Below, in pieces: positions 1-6,756 of a stretch of 64,000 nt of DNA. The DNA lies in the NCBI RefSeq assembly GCF_035994945.1, contig NZ_CP108677.1:1612001-1676000 (forward strand). The letters are read 5' to 3'. Origin of the DNA: Streptomyces sp. NBC_01216. GTDB lineage: Bacteria; Actinomycetota; Actinomycetes; Streptomycetales; Streptomycetaceae. A program made the position numbers and the translations under genes. Within the stretch, counting starts at the first letter, position 1. Each line of letters begins with the position of its first letter. The notes under the pieces are model-generated. The model saw only the letters and a list, made by a program, of their open reading frames with translations, was not told where the DNA came from and made no database searches.

Positions 1-784
1 CGTCGGGGGTGAGGATGCCGAGCGCGGCGAGGTACTGGCCGAGGAGGACGGCGGTGGGGGCCGCGGCGACGGCCTCCGCCACCTGCGGGTCGCCTTCGGC
101 GGCCTCGGCGATCTCCGCGAGGACGGCGCGGAAGGCGTCGTCGGGCACGAGCTCCGGTTCGACGTCGCACTCCGTGAGGAGCAGGGGGCGCAGTCCGGGT
201 ACCAGGTCGAGGTGGAGGAGTCGCCGGATGCGGCAGCCGATGGACTGCGGCACCTCCTCGCGGGTGGGGCCGTAGCTCATCAGGCCGTCGGAGTACACGT
301 GTACGGCGCTCTCGGCGAAGACGGCGGCGAGCGCCCGCGCGGGGTTGACCTGGATCGACTCGACGACAAGCTCGACCGGGGCGGTGCCCAGGCCCCAGGC
401 GGTACGGAAGACCCTCTGCCACAGCGGGGCCTCCTCCGGGCGGGGTGCCCAGGAGGCGGGGTGGTGGGGGTGGATCGCCTCGTTCCAGTCGAGGGTGGCG
501 TCGAAGCGGGTGGCGATCCGGTCGTAGCCCGTCATGGTGTCGAGCCGCAGCGCCGTCTCGGGGACCTCGGCGTTGTGCGACAGCAGGAGGAAGCGGCGGG
601 CGTCCGCGGCGGCGCCGAACTGTCCGGCGTCGACGGCGGCGGCCAGGGTGGCGGCGCCGTACAGCGTCGACACCTGGAAGATCTGCACCCGGGGTCCGCT
701 CGTTCCGGCCTCGTCCGGTGCGTTGGGGGCGGCCGTGTCCGGGCGGGCCGCGCCGGTCCGCGCCGGGGTGGGGTCCGTGATCAT
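1..784 (-). CDS. Polysialyltransferase-family protein (partial)
   Basis: This minus-strand frame is open from an ATG at 784 to the left window edge, so about 261 residues of the N-terminal part are present and the C-terminus is missing. The translation resembles the alpha-2,8-polysialyltransferase-like family that is common in Streptomyces. After a Pro/Ala-rich leader of about 30 residues it reads VQIFQVSTLYGAATLAAAV, then FLLLSHNAEVPE near residue 66, and further on VYSDGLMSYGPTR. The last motif is typical of the family, in which a conserved region binds the sugar-nucleotide donor. The start lies 3 nt beyond the TGA of the upstream glycosyltransferase, so the two are translationally coupled and probably act on the same surface polysaccharide. 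The family is known for CMP-sialic acid transfer in pathogens. The substrate here is unknown, and a sialic acid product should not be assumed. Confidence 0.72.
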   Translation of the reverse strand, partial: MITDPTPARTGAARPDTAAPNAPDEAGTSGPRVQIFQVSTLYGAATLAAAVDAGQFGAAADARRFLLLSHNAEVPETALRLDTMTGYDRIATRFDATLDWNEAIHPHHPASWAPRPEEAPLWQRVFRTAWGLGTAPVELVVESIQVNPARALAAVFAESAVHVYSDGLMSYGPTREEVPQSIGCRIRRLLHLDLVPGLRPLLLTECDVEPELVPDDAFRAVLAEIAEAAEGDPQVAEAVAAAPTAVLLGQYLAALGILTPD

Positions 785-787
785 GGG

Positions 788-1753
788 TCAGGCCGCCTTT
801 CCGGTGGCGCGCAGGCCGCGGAGCAGTGTGCTGCGCGGGGTGTCCATGCTCGCGAGCGTCGCGTCGAGTACCTGCTGCGGCATCCTGCGCAGCGCGTCGG
901 AGACGTCGCGCCGGAGACGTCTGGTGACGGCGGGCTCGTAGCGGTCGGCCTTTCCCATGTGGAAGGCGATGAGCGCGCAGTAGGTGCGGACCGCCTTCGG
1001 GAGGAAGCGGTCCGCCTCGGCGTCCGCGGAGACTTCGTCGAGCAGCAGGTCGTACGACGGAATGAAGTCGAGCTGACGGTTGTCGGTGATCTGCGTGAGG
1101 GAGGTGGTGACACCGCGCCGGTAGAACGCGCCGTGCAAGCTGAGGGCCGCGTAGGAGCTGGTGTTCAGGTGCAGGCGCCAGATCCAGAGGCGGTCCTCGG
1201 CGGTGCGCAGGGTCGTCTCGAATCGCGCGGCGCCGTTCGCGAAGAGGTGGCCGGCGTAGATCCCGAAGGGGACGAAGGGATAGTCCACCATCGTCACCAT
1301 GCCGGAGGGCGCGATGCCGTCTCGGGGGTCCATGACGGTGTCGCGCCGTGGGGCCGGCGCGTAGCGGACCGCGCGGGTGCGGCCGGTCGACAGGACGTGG
1401 TCGGTGCGGGCGAAGTCGCAGCCCAGGGCGTCGATTCCGTCGACCATGGCGCGCAGATGGCCGGGGGCGTACCAGTCGTCGCCGTCGAGGAAGGTGACGT
1501 AGTCGCCGGTCGCCGTGTCCAGCCCGGTGTTGCGCGCCTGGGCCACGCCGAGATTGGTCTCGTGGCGGATGACGGTCGTGTTCGGAATCCGGTCGGCCAG
1601 CCGGTCGAGAACGTCCGGGGTGTCGTCCGTGGAGCAGTCGTCGATCAGCAGGAACTCGAAATCCGGGTCCGCGTTGACCGCCAGGCCGCGCAGGGTGTCG
1701 GGGGCGTAGGTCCCGACATTGTGGAACGGTACGACGACGGAAAGTTTCGGCAC
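788..1753 (-). CDS. Family 2 glycosyltransferase
   Basis: This is a GT-A fold glycosyltransferase of about 321 residues. The N-terminus reads MPKLSVVVPFHNVG, followed by a nucleotide-binding region with LLIDDCSTDDTPDVL near residue 40 and a DXD-type metal site in the segment FLDGDDWY near residue 90. Family 2 enzymes transfer a sugar from a nucleotide sugar to a glycan or lipid acceptor on the cytoplasmic face of the membrane. I chose the GTG at 1753 because GGGGA lies 8 nt upstream; the TTG at 1759 would sit too close to that ribosome binding site. The gene lies between a YfhO-type membrane protein upstream and a polysialyltransferase-like gene 3 nt downstream, so a role in making a capsule or wall glycan is likely. 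The acceptor and donor cannot be read from the sequence. Confidence 0.85.
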   Translation of the reverse strand: MPKLSVVVPFHNVGTYAPDTLRGLAVNADPDFEFLLIDDCSTDDTPDVLDRLADRIPNTTVIRHETNLGVAQARNTGLDTATGDYVTFLDGDDWYAPGHLRAMVDGIDALGCDFARTDHVLSTGRTRAVRYAPAPRRDTVMDPRDGIAPSGMVTMVDYPFVPFGIYAGHLFANGAARFETTLRTAEDRLWIWRLHLNTSSYAALSLHGAFYRRGVTTSLTQITDNRQLDFIPSYDLLLDEVSADAEADRFLPKAVRTYCALIAFHMGKADRYEPAVTRRLRRDVSDALRRMPQQVLDATLASMDTPRSTLLRGLRATGKAA

Positions 1754-1844
1754 ACGCAATCCCCAGGGTCACACACGGTCGGTCGAGCGAGGAGCGTCCG
1801 GGCGAGGAGGCCCGAACGCCCGTCAGCGGGCAGGCTAGCGCCGC

Positions 1845-4580
1845 TCAGTTCCCGCCGGACGTGCCCGATGTGCACGCCGGATGAACTCTTCCGGTCCTCC
1901 GGAGGAACCGGTGCCGGAGCGCGGTCGCGAGGAGGCAGAGCAGGGCGGCGGCGCCGACCGCGCCGCCGAGCCGCAGCCCCGGCGGCCGGAAGGAGCAGCC
2001 GACGGTGGTCTGCGTGCCGTCGAGCGGGACGGCGATCAGTCCGAGGTGGCTGCGGGCGGGTACCGGGTCCGCGTCGCCCGCGGCGCAGGTCCAGCCGGAG
2101 ATCCGCGGGACGGCGACGACGGCGGTCCCGGTGCTGCCGGGGGGCAGTTCGGCCGTGAGCGTGTGGCCGGAGGTCCGCACGGAGGTGGCGCCGGTGGCGG
2201 TCGCCGCCTCGACGGCCGTGGTCAGCCGCTCCTCGACGAGACAGCCGACGGGGCGTTCCGGCAGTACAAGCTTCCCGGCGGGGCGCAGCACGATCCGTAC
2301 CTCGCCGGAGTCGGGGACGGTACCGAGCCGTCCCATGGGGGCCATGACGGACGGCGGTCCGCCGGCGAAGGCGACGGGCCGCCGGTCGCCCAGGACCGCG
2401 GTGCCCCGGTATCGGGGCGCCCAGAACCAGACCTGGGCGCCGGCGGGGCAACCGACGGTGAGGGTCACGGCGCCGCGGGGTCCGTTCGCCCGGCGGGGCG
2501 CGGCGGGCACCTCGTAGACGTCGGCGCCGAGCAGCGCCTCCTGGTTGTCGAAGGCGGACGCGCCGTGGCGGAACCCGTGGGCCGTCGGCCGGAGGCCGGG
2601 GCGGACGGTGACGAGCGGCGGCACCGGGGTGTCGGTGACCGTGACGGCGGCTTCGGGCAGCCGGTCGGTGCGCGGCGGGGCCGAGGGGGTGGAACGTATC
2701 CGGGTCCCGACGGAGAACAGCGCGTCGGTCACGGGGTTGTCCAGGCTGACCGGGTGACGGCCCTTGGCGTAGGAGCCGAAGCCGAGCGAGGTCAGGGTGC
2801 CGGAGAGGACCTCGGAGGTGAGGCTGCTGTAGTAGTCGGCTCCCTGACCGCCGACGAGGAGGACGTCGTTGCCGCCGGGGACCTCGCCCGGGTCGGTGCG
2901 GTACCGGGGCCAGGCGTCCTTGCTCGCGGTCGCCTCGGCCGTGTCCGTGTGCCAGGGACCGAGCCTCGGGGACCACGAGACCCTGCTCAGCTGCTGCCGC
3001 TCGATCCTGGCGCCGGTGATCGCGGTCTCGCCGGCCTGCGCGAGGACCAGCAGGACGACGGCCGCGGCGGGCAGGACGCGGGCCCCGGCCGCGCGGTGCC
3101 GGGCGAGGAGGAGGGCCGCCGCGGCGAGCACCACCAGGGCCAGGGCCGCGGCGAAGGCGGGATAGGTCCAGCGGTCGACGACCGGGTTGCCGAGGGAGCT
3201 CAGGGTCAGGACGGTGAGGAGCGTGCCCGCGCCGAGCAGGGCGGGCGTCCGGGGCGGTCCGCTCGCCGTGGAGAGCCAGGCGGCGATCAGCAGCAGGCCG
3301 CAGAGCACGAACGTCTGCCGGTACGGGATGCCGTTGGGCGAGGCTCCGGCGTGCCAGAGGAGGTGGGTGGGTTCCCACTGCATCGAAAGCGCCACCAGGC
3401 AGATCGCCGCCGTCCAGGCCCACCGGACCCCGGCGGCCACGGCACGGTTGAAGGGCAGCGTCAGGGCCAGCGCGAGGGCGGGGGTGCCGATGAAGAGGGC
3501 GGGGCTGGCGACGCTCGCCGTGGCGGGCAGCAGCCGGGCGAAGACCTCCGGCCAGGGGACGGCGGTGAACGACGTCTCGGGTGTGGGCTGCGCGACCCGG
3601 GTCGCCAGGAAGATCACCACGATGAGCGGAGCCGCGAGTCCGATGCCGACGAGCACGGACCGGGCGGCACGCAGCAGTCCGGCGAGACGCCGGCGGGCGC
3701 CGTCGTCGGCGGTGCACAGCCGGACGAACAGCACGACGGCCGCGCCGACGGTGGCCATGTAGGCGGTGTAGAAGTTCGCGTACCAGGCGATGGCGACGAC
3801 CAGGGGGCCGAGGAGGGGCCGCCGGCCGGCGCGGGCCCATTCGCCGACGAGGCAGAGCAGCGGGAAGGCCAGCAGGCCGTCGAGCCACATCGGGACGGTG
3901 GCGGCGTAGTTCAGGGTCCAGCCACACAGGGCGTAGGCCGTGCCCAGGACGGCGGCCACCGGCCAGGGGCCGGGGCGCAGCCTCGGCAGCAGCAGGGCCA
4001 TCGCGGCGGCTGCCGCGCTGATCTTGGCGACGGTGACGGCGTAGAGGGCGAGTTCGATCCGGTCGGCCGGGAAGAGCAGGACCATCAGGTCGAAGGGGCT
4101 GCTCAGGTAGGTGCCGTAGTCGCCGAGGAAGTTGGAGCCGAAGCCGGAGTTCCAGTTGAGGAACAGGTCGCCGTCGGTCTCGCCGAGGAGAAGCCGGCGC
4201 CAGTAGGCGTGGAACGGCAGGTACTGCTGGCCGAGGTCGACGGTGTTGCGGGTGGTGGGCCCGAAGGGATGGCTGCCGGCCAGCAGGCCGCCGAGGCAGA
4301 AGACGAGGCAGCTGAGCAGCGCGGCGGCCGTCGGGGCGCGCCAGGGTGCACCGGGCGCGTTCCGCGGCGGCCGGCCGCGGGGGACGCCCGGGACGGGAGC
4401 GGGGGGATCGCCGCCGGGGGAGGAAGGTCCGGCGCTCCGGCGGTCCCCGGCGGGTCCGTGGGGTCCCGATTCCGACGCCCGCGACCGCCCGTCGTCCCCG
4501 CCCGCCGCGCCGGGGGCGGTCGTTCCCCCGTCGTGTGCGTCTTCCCCTCGGGCGGATGCGGTGTCGGCAGCGGGGGGCAC
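1845..4580 (-). CDS. YfhO-family multi-pass membrane protein
   Basis: This 911-residue integral membrane protein has a Pro/Gly-rich cytoplasmic leader of about 90 residues, then a first membrane helix (LLSCLVFCLGGLLAG) and the YfhO signature region with LFLNWNSGFGSNFLGDYGTY and SSPFDLMVLLFPADRIELAL. About a dozen further hydrophobic segments follow, then a large extracytoplasmic C-terminal region and a final helix. YfhO proteins are GT-C-like polytopic proteins; the Bacillus and Listeria members glycosylate teichoic or lipoteichoic acids. The GTG at 4580 is preceded by GGAGG with a 4-nt spacer. The gene sits 85 nt upstream of a glycosyltransferase on the same strand, which supports a shared role in surface-glycan decoration. 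The acceptor is unknown. Confidence 0.83.
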   Translation of the reverse strand: MPPAADTASARGEDAHDGGTTAPGAAGGDDGRSRASESGPHGPAGDRRSAGPSSPGGDPPAPVPGVPRGRPPRNAPGAPWRAPTAAALLSCLVFCLGGLLAGSHPFGPTTRNTVDLGQQYLPFHAYWRRLLLGETDGDLFLNWNSGFGSNFLGDYGTYLSSPFDLMVLLFPADRIELALYAVTVAKISAAAAAMALLLPRLRPGPWPVAAVLGTAYALCGWTLNYAATVPMWLDGLLAFPLLCLVGEWARAGRRPLLGPLVVAIAWYANFYTAYMATVGAAVVLFVRLCTADDGARRRLAGLLRAARSVLVGIGLAAPLIVVIFLATRVAQPTPETSFTAVPWPEVFARLLPATASVASPALFIGTPALALALTLPFNRAVAAGVRWAWTAAICLVALSMQWEPTHLLWHAGASPNGIPYRQTFVLCGLLLIAAWLSTASGPPRTPALLGAGTLLTVLTLSSLGNPVVDRWTYPAFAAALALVVLAAAALLLARHRAAGARVLPAAAVVLLVLAQAGETAITGARIERQQLSRVSWSPRLGPWHTDTAEATASKDAWPRYRTDPGEVPGGNDVLLVGGQGADYYSSLTSEVLSGTLTSLGFGSYAKGRHPVSLDNPVTDALFSVGTRIRSTPSAPPRTDRLPEAAVTVTDTPVPPLVTVRPGLRPTAHGFRHGASAFDNQEALLGADVYEVPAAPRRANGPRGAVTLTVGCPAGAQVWFWAPRYRGTAVLGDRRPVAFAGGPPSVMAPMGRLGTVPDSGEVRIVLRPAGKLVLPERPVGCLVEERLTTAVEAATATGATSVRTSGHTLTAELPPGSTGTAVVAVPRISGWTCAAGDADPVPARSHLGLIAVPLDGTQTTVGCSFRPPGLRLGGAVGAAALLCLLATALRHRFLRRTGRVHPACTSGTSGGN

Positions 4581-5095
4581 GCGTCCTCCGGGGTCTGTCG
4601 CGCGGCGCGCGGGTACGAGGGCCCGGACGTCGCGTCACGGGCCGAGCGCCATTACCGCCGAGCCGGGCGACCCGTACCCCATCGGCAGGCGGTCTGCGGG
4701 TACACCGGAGGTGAACTCCCGGTGGCGTACGCGGCCGAAGGCGGCCGAGGATGGTCGCTCGTGGGCGCGCTTCTCCCGTCCGGCTTTCGCAGTGTCGTTG
4801 AAAAAAACCCGAGTTTCCGCCAAGTCTCGCTGTCGTGTCTCGTGCCGGCCGGGGCCCCCGGCGACTCCTCGCCCGTGCTCTGACCTGAGGGTCGTCGGCT
4901 ACGGCGGGTGCTGACCTCTGTCGCGTGCGTGACCGGAACCGAGCCGGGGACCGGCATACCACCTGGCCTTTCACCATGAACTGGCCAGTACGCACCGAGT
5001 GGCGCGATTCGCTTCCCCCAAAGCATCACCCTGCGACCATCAACGCCAACGAAAATCAGCGCATCCACCACCGGACTGCCATGGGGGGAGTGACC
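4581..5095. promoter_or_regulatory. Divergent intergenic region between YfhO gene and Crp-like gene
   Basis: This 515-bp stretch separates the leftward glycan cluster from the rightward accessory block and must carry the promoters of both. Its right half (about 4970-5080) is less GC-rich than the flanking coding DNA, as expected of a promoter region. I see no convincing gene in it. Short frames on both strands have neither a ribosome binding site nor a plausible composition. I could not identify a clear TGTGA-N6-TCACA Crp site by eye. Confidence 0.45.
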
Positions 5096-5803
5096 ATGGG
5101 GCTGCTCGGTGAGGAACACGCGTTCGCGCGTGCTCTGACCGCCCAGGAGAACGAGAGCGTGATGGCGCTCGGGAGCCGGAAGTCCTACGCCGCCGACGCC
5201 CATCTCCTGACGGAGGGCGACCGTTCACGTCACGTCATGATCATCTTACGGGGGTGGGTGACCGTCTCCGTCGCCACCGACCGTGGTGCCACCCGGCTGA
5301 TACTCGGCCTGCGCGGCCCCGGCGAACTGCTCGGCGAGATGGCCGCCCTGGACAGCCGCCCCCGGAGCGCCACCGTGCGCGCGCTGGGCCCGACGGAGGC
5401 CCAGGTCATGACGGGGGACGCCTTCCGCCGCTTCCTCGCCCTCCACCCGCGGGTCAGTGGTCTGGTGATGCGCCAACTCACCTTCCGGCTCCGCAGCGCC
5501 GACCAGGAGCGTTCCGCGCTCGCCTCGCTCACCGTGCTGCAGCGACTGGCCGCCCGGCTCGTCGAACTCTCACGGTCCGATTCCTCCCACCCCTACGCGC
5601 CCTCCGCTCCGGACGGCCACGCCGGCTCGGCCGTCCACCTGGCCCAGGACGAACTGGCCGCCACCGTGGGCGCCACCCGCGAGGCCGTCGCCAAGGCCCT
5701 GCGGCTGCTGCGTACCCAGCGTGTCGTGCGTACCGGCAACCGCCTGGTGGAGGTACTCGACCCCGCGCTGCTCGCCCTTCTCGCGGAGGGTCATCAGGAG
5801 TAA
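5096..5803 (+). CDS. Crp/Fnr-family regulator with cyclic-nucleotide-binding domain
   Basis: This 235-residue protein has an N-terminal cNMP-binding beta-roll and a C-terminal winged helix-turn-helix. The phosphate-binding cassette (about residues 75-95) is well preserved: GELLGEMAAL, then an Arg followed by SATVRA. The conserved Glu and Arg that contact the cyclic phosphate and ribose are both present. The HTH region (about residues 180-225) contains HLAQDELAATVGATREAVAK. The ATG at 5096 was chosen over 5081 because GGGGGAG lies just upstream at 5 nt spacing. The gene is followed 96 nt later by a nucleotidyl cyclase homologue on the same strand, so it may be the receptor for that gene's product and may regulate the locus. 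Other Crp/Fnr members bind different ligands or none, so ligand identity is inferred. Confidence 0.88.
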   Translation: MGLLGEEHAFARALTAQENESVMALGSRKSYAADAHLLTEGDRSRHVMIILRGWVTVSVATDRGATRLILGLRGPGELLGEMAALDSRPRSATVRALGPTEAQVMTGDAFRRFLALHPRVSGLVMRQLTFRLRSADQERSALASLTVLQRLAARLVELSRSDSSHPYAPSAPDGHAGSAVHLAQDELAATVGATREAVAKALRLLRTQRVVRTGNRLVEVLDPALLALLAEGHQE

Positions 5804-5899
5804 CGCGCTCGCCCGGTCGTGTGTAAACGGCTACAGACGGCCAAGGTCCCGGGCCGGATGCTGGAGGGACGGCAGGACGAACACGACAGGGGGCAGGGC

Positions 5900-6751
5900 A
5901 TGGACCGCGACGCGACGGATGTCACCGAAGCGCACTACGAGTTGGTGATCAGCGTCGACGCGCGGCGTTCCGGCGCGTACGACGACGTCGACAGGCCGCG
6001 GATGCGCGAGCGGATCTACCGGATCCTCGAAGCGGCCTTCACCCAGGCCAAGGTGGTACGCGACGCCGTCCACATGGAGGACCGCGGCGACGGGGTGCTG
6101 CTGTCGGTGGCCGGCCGGGTCGCCGTGACCCGCCTGCTCGGCCTCTGGATGGTCGAGGTGCACGAGAACCTCCGGAACGAGAACCGGACCCTGCGCGTCC
6201 CGTTGGGCCTGCGGGTGGGCATGCACGTCGGTCCGGTCCGGCACGACGAGCGGGGGATCAGCGGACGCGCGGTCGACCTGGCCTGCCGGCTGGCCGACTC
6301 CCCCGTCGGGCGAAGGCTGTTGGACGCCGAGGAGGCCGACCTCGTCCTGGTCGCCTCGGAATCGCTGTACGAGGACGTGGTCCGGGGCGGCGGCAAGTTC
6401 ATCGAGCCCGCGCGCTACTCCCCCGCCCTGCTGACCCTCAAGGAGGGGGCGGTCACCGCCTGGTTCCAGCTTCCCGGACGGGCGGCCCCGGTGATCCCGG
6501 ACGGCGATCCACGGCCGGTCCCGGACCCCGCCGCGCAGAACGGCCGGTCCGGCGGCGGGAAGCCGGGCCCCGGCGGCGGCGACGCCGCCGCGCACCCCGG
6601 GCCGGACACGGACACCACCGACGACGCCGACGACGACGCCGGGGCCCGGTACACCGTCCACGGCGACATGTCCCAGCACCGCGACAACACCTACTGGCAG
6701 CCGGTGCACATCGGCCGGACCACCGGTGACACCGGTCGCCGGAAGGGCTGA
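5900..6751 (+). CDS. Divergent class III nucleotidyl cyclase homologue
   Basis: The N-terminal 190 residues of this 283-residue protein match the class III adenylate/guanylate cyclase catalytic fold. The two metal-binding aspartates appear to be kept: Asp20 in VISVDARRSGAY and Asp64 in RGDGVLLSVAG. The purine-selecting Lys position, four residues before Asp64, is Glu60. The transition-state motif reads GRAVDLACRLAD, so the usual Asn is Asp while the Arg is retained. These changes fit altered base specificity, such as the pyrimidine cyclases of Pycsar systems, or weakened activity. A Gly/Pro/Asp-rich linker follows, and the last 35 residues hold a short tail, VHGDMSQHRDNTYWQPVHIG. The ATG at 5900 has a G-rich ribosome binding site; an in-frame ATG at 5859 is an alternative. 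The gene ends 5 nt before the NTPase gene and is clearly in its operon. Confidence 0.75.
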   Translation: MDRDATDVTEAHYELVISVDARRSGAYDDVDRPRMRERIYRILEAAFTQAKVVRDAVHMEDRGDGVLLSVAGRVAVTRLLGLWMVEVHENLRNENRTLRVPLGLRVGMHVGPVRHDERGISGRAVDLACRLADSPVGRRLLDAEEADLVLVASESLYEDVVRGGGKFIEPARYSPALLTLKEGAVTAWFQLPGRAAPVIPDGDPRPVPDPAAQNGRSGGGKPGPGGGDAAAHPGPDTDTTDDADDDAGARYTVHGDMSQHRDNTYWQPVHIGRTTGDTGRRKG

Positions 6752-6756
6752 GCGAC

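Noticed and set aside
4635-4823. 62-residue minus-strand frame in the divergent region (MAETRVFFNDTAKAG...)
   Set aside because: It has no clear ribosome binding site and no conserved motif, and it lies in a region expected to hold promoters.
1881-4883. 1000-residue plus-strand frame
   Set aside because: Its Gly/Glu/Arg composition is typical of an antisense frame in high-GC DNA, and it lies fully opposite the YfhO gene.
1645-4995. 1116-residue minus-strand frame over the YfhO region
   Set aside because: It is an Arg/Pro-rich shadow in the wrong frame of the YfhO gene, which has membrane helices and motifs in its own frame and a good ribosome binding site.
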